From assembly GCF_005144585.1 (NCBI RefSeq), contig NZ_SSMQ01000019.1:62001-126000 (forward strand): a stretch of DNA of 64,000 bases. The letters run 5' to 3'. Below, piece after piece: positions 17,288-25,898 of the stretch (its first letter is position 1; the number at the start of each line of letters is the position of its first letter). Under the pieces are notes generated by a model. That model searched no databases and had not been told where the DNA came from. It saw nothing but the letters and a program-made list of their open reading frames with translations. The stretch is from Polyangium fumosum (lineage in GTDB: Bacteria > Myxococcota_A > Polyangia > Polyangiales > Polyangiaceae). Position numbers and translations under genes: made by a program.

Positions 17288-17353
17288 GCGTCGTGGAGGT
17301 CGTTTCCGTGCGATACGAAAACGTGGTGTCTGGCCATTGACGCGGGGAGGGGC

Positions 17354-17382
17354 TTGACACCGCGCGTCCTCGGGTCTTCGAT
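17354..17382 (+). promoter_or_regulatory. Promoter for the Kelch/MYXO-CTERM gene
   Basis: Perfect TTGACA (17354-17359), 17 bases, then TTCGAT (17377-17382), 36 bases before ATG 17419. It is back to back with the minus-strand promoter at 17259-17287. Confidence 0.45.
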
Positions 17383-17418
17383 GCACCCCTTTCGGACCTG
17401 CTTCAGGAGATCCACCGC

Positions 17419-20403
17419 ATGCAATCGATTCGCCCGTGCCGGCGTGCCCTGCTCGCGCCGCTCCTCCTGCTTCCGTTCAGCGCTGCCTGGGGCGGCGCGG
17501 GGTGCAGCGGCGAGGAGCCGCCGGGGGCGTCGTCCGGGCCCGCGCGAGCCGAATTCACGCCCCGCGAGATCCCGCGCGAGGCGGCGGCGCTGCGCGCGCG
17601 TTTCCCGGCGCAGGCGGCGCGGATCCTCGACGCGGACGCGCTCTTCGTGGGCGGCGAGGAGGGGTTTTCCCCGGCGCCGAGCGGCGCGCAAAACGCGCGC
17701 TGGGTCCGGTCGCCGGCCTTCCCGGGCGAAGATGCGATCGAGGAGGCTCATGCGGAGACGAGGCCTTTGCCGAGCGGCCTCCGCGTGCAGCTCCCGCGTC
17801 GCGCCGAGGATCCGGTGCGCTTCGAGCTGCCCGGGGATGTTTCGGTGCACGTGCGGGAGATCGGCGCGGGGGGCGAGGGCGCGATCGCCGCGCACGCGGT
17901 CGTGTACGGGCGAGCGGACGGGACTTCGTTCTGGACGGCGACCGGAGCGGGATACGAGGAATGGTTGTGGCTGGAGCAGGGCGTCGCGGCGGCCGATCAC
18001 GCGGCGGTCGCGTGGACGATCGAGGGCGCCGAGGTGCGGCAGGCGGGCGACGCGGTGGAGCTCTTCGATGGCCGCGGCGCCTCGCGAATCCGCGTGACGG
18101 CGCCGGAGGCGTTCGCGGCTTCGGGCCGGGCCGTCGCGGCGCGGCTCGTCGCGCGCGGCGATACGATCGAGTTATGGGTCGACGCAAACGGGGAGGAGGT
18201 GCTCGTCGATCCGGCGTGGGCGCCGACCGGGGCCCTCAATGAGGTACGAGCCTATCACACCACGAATTTGCTCCCGAACGGCAATGTCCTCGTGGCCTCG
18301 GGGCACAATGGGGTGAGTTATGTGGCGTCCAGCGAGCTCTACGATCCCGCCACCGGGACCTGGACGTATGCGGGGTCCTTGATGTATGGGCGCGCCGGGC
18401 ACCAGTCGGCCGTCCTCGCGGGGGGGCGGGTGCTCATCACCGGAGGCTGGGACGGCGGCGCGGATTGCCTCCGGTTCACCGAAATCTATACACCTTCGAC
18501 GAAGACGTGGTCCCTCGCGGCCCCCCTCGGCGTCGCGCGATGCTCCGTCTCGGTCACGCTGATGGCCAATGGCAAGGTGATGGCCGCGGGCGGCATGCCG
18601 TACAACGGCCAGATGGCGATGGCCACGGCAGAGGTGTACGATCCGATCTCGAACATCTGGACGCCGACCGGGCCCATGAACGAGCCGCGCGTCACGCACG
18701 CGCTCCAGGCGCTCCCGAATGGCAAGGTGCTCGCCATCGGCGGCGCGCCGAGCCCGACCTCGCCGGCCTATGTCTCCGCAGAGATCTACGATCCGACGAC
18801 GAACACCTGGACCACCGTCTCGTCGATGAGCGCGGCGCGCGCGCAGCACACGTCGACGCTCCTGCCGACGGGCCACGTCCTCGTCGCGGGCGGGACGAGC
18901 TCGTCGAATGGCGCCATCGACACCGCGGAGCTTTATGATCCGGCGACGAACGCCTGGACGTCCGCGGGCGTGATGAGCGAGGCGCGGCGCCTCCACACGG
19001 CCACGTTGCTCCCAGGCAACCAGGTGCTCGTCACGGGCGGGATGCGCCCCGACACTTCGTCGTCGGACACCACGGACATCTATCATGTCGAGCTGAACAC
19101 CTGGACCCCGGCCGGCGCGCTGGTCGGCGCGCGCCATCGCCATGGGGCGGCGCTGCTCGGGATGGGCACAGTCCTCGTCGCAGGGGGGCAGCATGGCCTG
19201 GGGTACATTGGCACCGCGGAGCTGCTGACCGGGGCCGACGCGCTCGGCGCGGCCTGCGGCATTGGCCTCGATTGCCAGAGCGGCTTCTGCGTCGACGGCG
19301 TCTGCTGCGATACTGCGTGTCATGCCGGCGCCTGTGATGCCTGCTCCGTCGCCGCCGGCGCCGCCGCGGATGGCACCTGCGCGCCGCTCACCGGCCCCAG
19401 TTGCGACGACGGCAATGCATGCAGCGAGAAGGACGTCTGCCAGAGCGGCGTGTGTGTCGGGACGGACGTCGTCGTTTGTCCTTCGCCGAGCGACGCCTGC
19501 CATGTGCAGGGCACCTGCGATCCGCAGACCGGTTTCTGCTCGACCCCGAGCGCGCCGGACGGGACGGCTTGCAGCGATGAGAATGTCTGCACCACGGAAG
19601 ACGTTTGCCAGGCGGGGACCTGCACGGGCAAAAGCTCCGTCGTTTGCGCCCCGTCGGACGATTGCCACGTCGCCGGCGTGTGTGATCCGGTGACCGGCTG
19701 CTCGAATCCCGCGAAGCCCGACGGCGCGGCCTGCAACGATGCCAACGCGTGCAGCAAGACGGACATTTGCCAGGCGGGCATATGCGTCGGGACGAGCCCG
19801 GTCGTCTGCGCCCCGATCGACGCTTGCCATGACATCGGCACGTGCGACCCCGTCACCGGGCAATGCTCCACGCCGCTCAAACCGGAGGGCGCGGCTTGCG
19901 ACGACGGCAATGCCTGCACGCAGACGGACGCGTGCCAGGCCGGCGTTTGCCTCGGCGAGGATCCGATCACGTGCGCGCCGCCCGACGCCTGCCACGAGGA
20001 GGGCGCTTGCAATGTCGCGAGCGGCATGTGCGCATATCCCGCCAAACCCGAAGGCGCGGCCTGCCCGGGGGGCACGTGCGCGGCGGGCGTGTGCGTGCAC
20101 GACGGCGTTGGCGGAGGCGGCGGCACGGGCGGCGCGGGTGGTTTGGGAGGCGCTGGCGGCAGCGGCGGCGAAGGCGGCACGGGCGGCGCCGGCGGGAATG
20201 GGAGCGGCGTCGGCGGGGGCATGGGCGGCTCGAATGCCGGCACAGGCGGGGACGCGGGCACCGGCGCGGGCGGGAGCGACCTGATCATGGGCGGCGGCTG
20301 TAGTTGCAGGACGAACGGAATCACGCCGACGGGCTTCCCGGCGGCGACGGCGGCGCTCCTTCTCGGGTTTGCCGTGCGGCGTCGACGCGGGCGAGCGAGG
20401 TAG
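17419..20403 (+). CDS. Kelch-propeller, Cys-rich repeat surface protein with MYXO-CTERM tail
   Basis: 994 residues. GGAG precedes the ATG. The signal has a lipobox-like GAGC (Cys29). Residues about 270-605 contain six Kelch blades, each with a motif such as ELYDPATGTW or EVYDPISNIW, predicting a six-bladed propeller. Residues about 609-894 are five Cys-rich repeats of about 55 residues (CDDGNAC, CQSGVC, CDPQTGFC), probably disulfide-bonded. A Gly-rich linker (895-954) leads to a C-terminal CSC motif, a hydrophobic segment and an Arg-rich end, the layout of MYXO-CTERM signals recognised by myxosortase, which implies attachment at the outer surface. Having both a lipobox and a MYXO-CTERM is unusual; the lipobox may be fortuitous. 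Confidence 0.9.
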   Translation: MQSIRPCRRALLAPLLLLPFSAAWGGAGCSGEEPPGASSGPARAEFTPREIPREAAALRARFPAQAARILDADALFVGGEEGFSPAPSGAQNARWVRSPAFPGEDAIEEAHAETRPLPSGLRVQLPRRAEDPVRFELPGDVSVHVREIGAGGEGAIAAHAVVYGRADGTSFWTATGAGYEEWLWLEQGVAAADHAAVAWTIEGAEVRQAGDAVELFDGRGASRIRVTAPEAFAASGRAVAARLVARGDTIELWVDANGEEVLVDPAWAPTGALNEVRAYHTTNLLPNGNVLVASGHNGVSYVASSELYDPATGTWTYAGSLMYGRAGHQSAVLAGGRVLITGGWDGGADCLRFTEIYTPSTKTWSLAAPLGVARCSVSVTLMANGKVMAAGGMPYNGQMAMATAEVYDPISNIWTPTGPMNEPRVTHALQALPNGKVLAIGGAPSPTSPAYVSAEIYDPTTNTWTTVSSMSAARAQHTSTLLPTGHVLVAGGTSSSNGAIDTAELYDPATNAWTSAGVMSEARRLHTATLLPGNQVLVTGGMRPDTSSSDTTDIYHVELNTWTPAGALVGARHRHGAALLGMGTVLVAGGQHGLGYIGTAELLTGADALGAACGIGLDCQSGFCVDGVCCDTACHAGACDACSVAAGAAADGTCAPLTGPSCDDGNACSEKDVCQSGVCVGTDVVVCPSPSDACHVQGTCDPQTGFCSTPSAPDGTACSDENVCTTEDVCQAGTCTGKSSVVCAPSDDCHVAGVCDPVTGCSNPAKPDGAACNDANACSKTDICQAGICVGTSPVVCAPIDACHDIGTCDPVTGQCSTPLKPEGAACDDGNACTQTDACQAGVCLGEDPITCAPPDACHEEGACNVASGMCAYPAKPEGAACPGGTCAAGVCVHDGVGGGGGTGGAGGLGGAGGSGGEGGTGGAGGNGSGVGGGMGGSNAGTGGDAGTGAGGSDLIMGGGCSCRTNGITPTGFPAATAALLLGFAVRRRRGRAR

Positions 20404-20444
20404 ACCGTTCCGTATCGGAGAGTCGTGTTCGGGCGCAAAATCGC

Positions 20445-20473
20445 TTGACAAGGGCTGGTCACTTCGCAGACGG
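20445..20473 (+). promoter_or_regulatory. Possible promoter for the lipoprotein gene at 20483
   Basis: Perfect TTGACA (20445-20450) with a poor -10 (AGACGG) 17 bases on. The predicted start site is next to ATG 20483, so the leader would be very short or absent. Confidence 0.3.
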
Positions 20474-20482
20474 TGGCCCGCA

Positions 20483-22237
20483 ATGCGTCCGGACAATCAC
20501 ATTCGCATGAGCTGGGTCCTCCTTGCCGCCCTTGTCGGGGCCGGCATGGGGTGCGGAAACAAGGAGGGCGCCGGGGGGGGCGCTGCGCCGGGAACTTCCG
20601 TTGCTTCGTCGGCCGCCGCGCCTGCATCCACGGGGGCGGCGCCCGCTGGCGGGAGTGAGGGGGCGGCCGTGCAGCCGACGACGCCCCCCTCGACGAAGAG
20701 CATTCAGGTCAGCATCAAGGACCTTCAGCTCTTCCACCCGTACTCGTCCGAGCGCGCGATGCCGAGCGTGCGCGACAATGGCACGTTCAGCACGCGCGAC
20801 CAGAATTCCGCGTATGGCCTCGGCATCATCATCGAGGCGACGAACGACACGGGCGAGGTGCTCTCCGACGCGTGGTTCGAGGGCAGCCTGCGCTTCGTCA
20901 ATGGCGACCGCGAGGTCGAGTGCAAGTTCAGCCCCGATTCGGTCGGCGACCTCTACAACACCACGTACACCCTCCATTTCAACAACGTGCCCGACGACGC
21001 GAAGGCCGACCCGTTCACGGGCGAGAAGCCCTCGGCCTGGCGGAACGAGAGCAACTCGACGAACGAGAGCGTCTGGCGGCCGGGGGAGAAGATCCGGCTC
21101 GTGTCGCGGAAGAACGAGTGCGAATCGGTCGTGATCGCGGACATGCCGCCCTCGCAGATCCGGGGTCGCATCGTGGTCAAGGCGAACAAGGTGTTCGTGA
21201 AATCGTACGCCTCGGTGTTCGACGAGGGGGCCTTCGATCTGGCGCTCGTCGGGGATTCCGTGCGCATCCGCGACAAGGCGTCGGGCCACGTCGCCTTCGT
21301 GCCCGTCCGCGAGGAGGCGGAGGGCAATCGGAGCGCGCGCAACAACGTCCTCACGATGACGGCGGCCAAGGACGCGTCGAAGGACGCCCCTGCCGTGCCG
21401 CTGACGCACCTCGAGCTGCGTTATCCGATCCGCTACACGCGGGCGGACATCCTCGAGGCCGCGCCGCTCGAATTCGACCTGCCGCCGCCGTCGATGACGA
21501 TGCAAATGGTCAAGCTCCCGAGCGGGGAGATGGTGCACGCGTCGGGCAACGTCCTCGTGTACGTCAAGGAAAACAAGGTCGTCTACCAGGACATGGCGAA
21601 GGCGAAGCTCAGCCTGCTCGGCGTCTCCCGCGAGGACGTGCCGGGGGCGAGGCCCGAGGTGTCGTTCACGAAGAACGAGCTCTCCGGCTCGGTGAAGAAC
21701 GCGACGATCACCGATCACGTGGACGATTCGGCGCTTTCGAAGGGGCAACGCAAGCTCAGCGTGACGTGGAACCTGCACCTGCAGGGCGACGGCATTGATC
21801 GGCGCCTGCGGGTTCCGTTCGACATCGCGTCGAGCGAATACGAGAAGGCGGCTGCGGACCTCCAGAAGGCCGACGGCGGAGACGCCGCCGCGGTGGCGGA
21901 CGCGAAAGCGGCCGAGGCGAAGGCGAAGGCCGCGAAGAGCGCGGCGGAGACGAAATACAAGAGCGGCATGAAAGGCGAGCGCGAGAAGCTCGCGAAGGCC
22001 TTCGTGTGCGCCGAGGTGAAGATCGCGACGAACCGCGGGACGAAGAGCCCGTCCAATGGAAAGGCCGTGGGCGAGGCGTGCAAGGCGCTCGTCACGGGCA
22101 GCGACGACCTCGAGGTGACGATCACGTACACGCTCGATCGGTACGAGATCCCGGTCGCGCTCGTGTACTCGCTCGGCGGTGATTTCACCTGGAACCCCAT
22201 CGCGAGCGCGCCCCTGCTCCGGCTCGATCCTCGCTGA
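20483..22237 (+). CDS. Large lipoprotein of unknown function
   Basis: 584 residues. Lipobox MGC gives Cys24; start at MRPDNHIR is preferred over the ATG eight codons later because it supplies the basic n-region. A low-complexity Ala/Gly/Ser/Pro linker runs to about residue 70. The mature part has a beta-rich segment (about 75-330) with pairs of Cys, and near residues 450-510 an Ala/Lys-rich helix likely to be a coiled coil. It ends in a beta segment (FTWNPIASAPLL). No family is recognised. The gene ends at a perfect hairpin (22244-22273). Confidence 0.75.
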   Translation: MRPDNHIRMSWVLLAALVGAGMGCGNKEGAGGGAAPGTSVASSAAAPASTGAAPAGGSEGAAVQPTTPPSTKSIQVSIKDLQLFHPYSSERAMPSVRDNGTFSTRDQNSAYGLGIIIEATNDTGEVLSDAWFEGSLRFVNGDREVECKFSPDSVGDLYNTTYTLHFNNVPDDAKADPFTGEKPSAWRNESNSTNESVWRPGEKIRLVSRKNECESVVIADMPPSQIRGRIVVKANKVFVKSYASVFDEGAFDLALVGDSVRIRDKASGHVAFVPVREEAEGNRSARNNVLTMTAAKDASKDAPAVPLTHLELRYPIRYTRADILEAAPLEFDLPPPSMTMQMVKLPSGEMVHASGNVLVYVKENKVVYQDMAKAKLSLLGVSREDVPGARPEVSFTKNELSGSVKNATITDHVDDSALSKGQRKLSVTWNLHLQGDGIDRRLRVPFDIASSEYEKAAADLQKADGGDAAAVADAKAAEAKAKAAKSAAETKYKSGMKGEREKLAKAFVCAEVKIATNRGTKSPSNGKAVGEACKALVTGSDDLEVTITYTLDRYEIPVALVYSLGGDFTWNPIASAPLLRLDPR

Positions 22238-22243
22238 GCGGGA

Positions 22244-22273
22244 GTTCCCCAGGCTGCTGCGCGCCTGGGGAAC
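22244..22273. terminator. Perfect 10-bp hairpin after the lipoprotein gene
   Basis: GTTCCCCAGG (22244-22253) and CCTGGGGAAC (22264-22273) pair perfectly around a 10-base loop, seven bases past the stop at 22237. There is no T run, so termination may be weak or factor-assisted. Confidence 0.5.
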
Positions 22274-22293
22274 ACCCTCGGAGCCGTTTTTGG

Positions 22294-22319
22294 GCGGCTC
22301 TGCGTGTCAGCAGAGCCGC
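22294..22319. terminator. Perfect 10-bp hairpin containing the KTSC stop codon
   Basis: GCGGCTCTGC (22294-22303) pairs with GCAGAGCCGC (22310-22319) around a 6-base loop. The minus-strand stop codon 22309-22307 lies in the loop. Together with the hairpin at 22244-22273 it could form a bidirectional terminator between the two convergent genes. Confidence 0.5.
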
Positions 22320-22504
22320 TCGCATGGGTACTGTCCACGCACGTTCGCCAGGAAATACCGCCCGAGCGAGGGTGCGTGGAGCAGCTCGTCGTGCACCTCC
22401 GGGGGCACGCCGCTGTAGCGGTAGAGCCTGCCGTCCTTGAATTCGAGGTCGAGCTCGTGCGCCTCGGGGTTGTACCCGACGCTGCGCAGGCTCGTGGACG
22501 TCAC
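22307..22504 (-). CDS. KTSC-domain small protein
   Basis: 65 residues from GTG 22504. Almost the whole protein matches the KTSC domain: STSLRSVGYN near the start, an EF-DGRLYRYSGVPPEVHDEL core and SLGRYFLANVRGQYP at the end. KTSC proteins are short, cytoplasmic and found alone or fused to nucleic-acid enzymes; their biochemical role is poorly defined, with RNA or nucleotide binding proposed. An in-frame ATG at 22606 would add 34 poorly conserved-looking residues; neither start has a strong ribosome site. The stop codon is embedded in a hairpin. Confidence 0.75.
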   Translation of the reverse strand: MTSTSLRSVGYNPEAHELDLEFKDGRLYRYSGVPPEVHDELLHAPSLGRYFLANVRGQYPCERLC

Positions 22505-22738
22505 CGAGACGCGCGGCGGGAAGTCCTCGGCTGCCTCCGTTTCACACGGACGAACCCAGTCCGTGGGCAAACCCTGATCACCGATGCTGGAGCGGCGGTT
22601 CTGCATGCAGACCACGTTCCGCGACGAACGTGCCCTCGCCGGGACGAACCTGCTTGTCTCGTTTGTCCGCGGGCGTTTGCCGCAGGTCCCCTCACGGAGC
22701 CCTCCGTCGGACGCGTCGGCCGAGACGGGCGAGCAGGG

Positions 22739-22767
22739 TTGACGGCGCCGGGGGGCCTGGGATACGC
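22739..22767 (+). promoter_or_regulatory. Possible promoter for the lipoprotein gene at 22776
   Basis: TTGACG (22739-22744) followed by ATACGC at 17 bases (or GATACG at 16). The -10 is within ten bases of ATG 22776, again implying a very short leader. Confidence 0.3.
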
Positions 22768-22775
22768 CAAAGAGC

Positions 22776-23501
22776 ATGTTCGTTCGTGCTCGAAGCATGC
22801 TCCTCGTCGCGCTCGCCCTGTCGCCGTCCGCTTGCACGAAAAAAAAGGACGACGCCGTGGACCTCGCGGGGTTGCGGCCGATCACGATGGAGATCGTGGT
22901 GGTCGACGATGAGCTCGAACCTTTCGCGAAGCCCACGGGCACGCTGCCCGAAAGTGTTTCCGTGCGTGCCGAGCAGAGGCTCTCGCGGTCGGGTCTTCCC
23001 GTGACGCTCCAATACGCCATGCTCATCAAGAAGCCGGGCGAGACGTACGTCCAGGCAAAGGAGCGCTTCTCGCCGTGGCTCTCGACGTTGCCTCTCCCGG
23101 CCGGCCACAGGTTCGTCCTCGGCGACGTGATGGAGGAAGACGAGACGGGGGAGCCGCGGCCCATTGGCCTTCGCACGTACGTGGTCGCGGGAGGAGCGAT
23201 CGTGACCCACGCAAACGTGGTCGACGCGATGGTGCTCGAGGACGACGGAAAAGGGCCGGTGCAGGCGCCGGTCGTGCTCGTGACGCTCGACGCCGCGGGC
23301 GGCGAGCGGTTTCACGCGGCCACGCGGGAGCATGTGAAGGAGCGACTCGCCATCGTGGTGAACGACAAGGCGATGAGCGTGCCCGTCGTGCAGGGGCCCA
23401 TTCCGGGCGGGCGGGTGTCGATTTCGATGCATGGCTACGACGAACACGCGGTGGCCGAGGCCCGGCGGCTCGCCGCGGTGCTGCGCCGCAAACCGAATTG
23501 A
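22776..23501 (+). CDS. Lipoprotein of unknown function
   Basis: 241 residues. The signal MFVRARSMLL ends in a lipobox-like SPSAC (Cys20), and the mature N-terminus reads CTKKKDD, where the Lys codons form a run of eight A (22839-22846). The mature domain has alternating strands and helices with conserved-looking segments (ITMEIVVVDDELEPF, FVLGDVMEEDETG) and ends in a helix. I recognise no catalytic residues. A later in-frame ATG at 22797 is possible but lacks a basic n-region. Transcribed alone, from a promoter close to the start. Confidence 0.7.
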   Translation: MFVRARSMLLVALALSPSACTKKKDDAVDLAGLRPITMEIVVVDDELEPFAKPTGTLPESVSVRAEQRLSRSGLPVTLQYAMLIKKPGETYVQAKERFSPWLSTLPLPAGHRFVLGDVMEEDETGEPRPIGLRTYVVAGGAIVTHANVVDAMVLEDDGKGPVQAPVVLVTLDAAGGERFHAATREHVKERLAIVVNDKAMSVPVVQGPIPGGRVSISMHGYDEHAVAEARRLAAVLRRKPN

Positions 23502-23599
23502 CGCGGGTCGTTGCGAGCAGACGCGAGGGGCGCCGGCATGACCTCTGCATCCCGGGGCGCGTCCGGGCGCACGAGGGTGCGTCCGCGGCAGACTGGAGC

Positions 23600-23803
23600 A
23601 TGAAGGTGATAGGGAAGGAGAAATCGAGACCCGACGATCGAAGCGAGCCGGAGGTCCCCCCGAGCGGCCCGCCTCGGTCGCCGCAGGCCGACGCCGAGGG
23701 CCACATTCCCCCGAACGCCCTGCATACGCCGACGCCCCCAGAGACACAGCCCTCGAACCCGAGGCATTACGAAAAAATACCCAAGCTGCCGGGGGACCCG
23801 TAG
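23600..23803 (+). CDS. Small Pro-rich, probably disordered protein
   Basis: 67 residues, about 20 per cent proline, with charged N-terminus (MKVIGKEKSRPDDR) and many Pro-Ser/Pro-Thr pairs; no hydrophobic segment. GGAG lies directly before the ATG, closer than ideal. It ends two bases before the stop of the convergent XRE gene. It could be an intrinsically disordered cytoplasmic peptide or a spurious frame; codon bias supports coding only weakly. Confidence 0.4.
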   Translation: MKVIGKEKSRPDDRSEPEVPPSGPPRSPQADAEGHIPPNALHTPTPPETQPSNPRHYEKIPKLPGDP

Positions 23804-23805
23804 GT

Positions 23806-24177
23806 CTAAGCGCGCGCGCTGGTACGGCGACGCGTCGGGGCCTGGGCCTCTGCCGGGGCGCGCGCCAGCATTTCGCGGCGCAGCTTCGGCAGCTCCTTCT
23901 TCGGCAACCTGCGCACGAGATCCGCGATCCGGCCTCGATCGTCCTCTTCGGGGAACGTCACGAGATCCATCGGGAGCGCTTCGAGCGCACGCGCGATGCG
24001 CTCCAGCGTCTCGACCGTGATCGCCGCGAGCCCGTGCTCGACGCTGGAAAGATGGCCTTTGGATAGACCACCCGCGTCCGCGAGCTGGGCCAGAGACAGG
24101 TTCCGCTCGACGCGCAGCGCGCGGATACGGGCACCAATCTTGGAAGTGAAGGGAGCAGCCGTCTTTCTTCTAGGCAT
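23806..24177 (-). CDS. XRE-family helix-turn-helix regulator
   Basis: 123 residues. An HTH_XRE (Cro/C1-type) domain occupies about residues 13-68: GARIRALRVERNLSLAQLADAGGLSKGHLSSVEHG, with the recognition helix LSKGHLSSVEHG and the family end-pattern TLERIARALE. The remaining half is Arg/Pro/Ala-rich without a ligand or peptidase domain. Start at MPRRKTAAPF is chosen since 13 upstream residues are not part of the domain. It is divergent from the erythromycin-esterase homologue 260 bases away in a stretch of noticeably lower GC, and might regulate that gene or itself. Confidence 0.85.
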   Translation of the reverse strand: MPRRKTAAPFTSKIGARIRALRVERNLSLAQLADAGGLSKGHLSSVEHGLAAITVETLERIARALEALPMDLVTFPEEDDRGRIADLVRRLPKKELPKLRREMLARAPAEAQAPTRRRTSARA

Positions 24178-24437
24178 GTTCGAGACTATGCCACAACCAA
24201 GATCCCAGCCAAACATGATTTCGTCATGCGCAACGAAGTTTTACTTAGGCGAACATTCATTGTTGTCACGGCCGACGCGCACATCCACGGCTCTGGATCG
24301 CGGGCGCGGAGCGAGCGCGCAGGCCGCGCTTTTGCGCGCGAGCGGCTTCGGGCGCGCGCGGCGCCCGCGCGGCCTCCACACGCGTGATGCCTCAATGGTG
24401 TCTTGTGATTCCGACCGTGACGTACCATGACGCGAAC

Positions 24438-25781
24438 ATGGCTACGCATGCGCCGCTCGAGAGGGCACTACCTCGCACCGTGGCGGCGTGCGCTCTCCCG
24501 CTCGCGGGGACGCGGCACGACCATGATGCATTGCTCCATGCCATCGGAGATTCGACGCTCGTTCTTCTCGGCGAGGCGTCGCATGGGACGCACGAGTTCT
24601 ACAGCGAGCGCGCGCGCCTGACGCGCCGGCTCATCGAGGACAAGGGTTTCTGCGCGGTCGCGGTCGAGGCCGACTGGCCGGACGCCTATCGTATCAATCG
24701 TTTCGTCCGAGGCAGGGGCCCGGACCCCGGGCCCCTCGAAGCGCTCGGCGGATTCGAGCGGTTCCCCGCGTGGATGTGGCGAAACACGGACGTCCTCGAT
24801 TTCGTGAAGTGGTTACGGGAGCACAACGACGCGCACCCGCACCGCGCCGCCGGGTTCTACGGGCTCGATCTCTACAGCATGAACACGTCGATCGATGCCG
24901 TGCTCGCTTATCTCGACCGGATCGATCCCGAAGGGGCCGAGGTCGCGCGGCGGCGGTACGGGTGTTTCGAGCTTTTCGGCCACGACACGCAGGCGTACGG
25001 GTATGCGACGAGCCTCGGGATGGCGGCGTCGTGCGAGGACGAGGTCGTCCGGCAGCTCATGGAGATCGAGCGGCGCGCGCCCGAGTACGCTCGCCGCGGC
25101 CCGGACGAGGAGGGCGAGGACGAGGCCTTTTTCGCAGAGCAGAACGCGCGCCTCGTGAGGAACGCGGAGCGGTATTATCGCGCGATGTTCCGCGGCGGGG
25201 CCGCCTCGTGGAACCTGCGCGACGAGCACATGGTCGAGACGCTCGATGCGCTGCGGGCGCACCTCGGGCGTCGTCGCGGCGCCCCCGCGAAGGTCGTCGT
25301 GTGGGCGCACAACTCGCACCTCGGCGACGCGCGGGCGACGCAGATGTCCCGCGAGGGCGAGCTCAATGTCGGTCAGATCGTGAAGGAGCGCCACCCGGAC
25401 GTGTTTTCGATCGGGTTCACCACGTATGCGGGGATGGTCTCCGCGGCGTCGGGTTGGGGCTCCGAGGTGGAGCAAAAACGCGTGCGTCCCGCCCGTCCCG
25501 ACAGCTACGAGGCGATCCTGCATGCCACGGGGCTCGAACAGTTCGCGCTCCTCTTGCGGGATCCGAGGCTCTCGCCGCTCCATGCAGAGCGGCTCGAGCG
25601 GGCGATCGGGGTCGTGTATCTGCCAGCGAGCGAGCGGGCGAGTCATTATTTTTATGCCGATCTCGCCGCCCAGTTCGACGCGGTCATTCATTTCGATCTG
25701 ACGCGCGCCGTCGAGCCCCTCGAAAAGACCGCGCGCTGGGAGGCCGGCGAGGCGCCGGAGACGTACCCGACGGGGCTCTGA
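24438..25781 (+). CDS. Erythromycin esterase-family hydrolase
   Basis: 447 residues, typical for the family. The signature [14 protein letters not shown] (residues 45-58, with Glu46 and His49) and Glu77 in VEADWP correspond to catalytic positions of EreA/EreB-type enzymes; a further His pair is in WAHNSHLGD (about 293-296). True Ere enzymes hydrolyse the macrolide lactone; many environmental homologues have unknown substrates, so resistance should not be assumed. Cytoplasmic, no signal. TACCAT lies nine bases before the ATG with no Shine-Dalgarno site. Divergent from an XRE regulator; alone on its transcript, with the Glf gene 117 bases on. Confidence 0.85.
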   Translation: MATHAPLERALPRTVAACALPLAGTRHDHDALLHAIGDSTLVLLGEASHGTHEFYSERARLTRRLIEDKGFCAVAVEADWPDAYRINRFVRGRGPDPGPLEALGGFERFPAWMWRNTDVLDFVKWLREHNDAHPHRAAGFYGLDLYSMNTSIDAVLAYLDRIDPEGAEVARRRYGCFELFGHDTQAYGYATSLGMAASCEDEVVRQLMEIERRAPEYARRGPDEEGEDEAFFAEQNARLVRNAERYYRAMFRGGAASWNLRDEHMVETLDALRAHLGRRRGAPAKVVVWAHNSHLGDARATQMSREGELNVGQIVKERHPDVFSIGFTTYAGMVSAASGWGSEVEQKRVRPARPDSYEAILHATGLEQFALLLRDPRLSPLHAERLERAIGVVYLPASERASHYFYADLAAQFDAVIHFDLTRAVEPLEKTARWEAGEAPETYPTGL

Positions 25782-25898
25782 GCCGCCTCTTCGAACGAAG
25801 GGGCTTCCCGCCCGCGTAGCGAGCCCTAGGAGGGCACCCATGCCCCCTTCGATGCCTTGCGCCGCGGTGTTCGTCCGGAGCGGCGCCCCGGAGGAACC

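Noticed and set aside
24186-24449. Small minus-strand frame of 87 residues between the XRE and esterase genes
   Set aside because: Arg/Ala-rich, overlaps the promoter region of the esterase gene, and lacks a ribosome site or conserved features.
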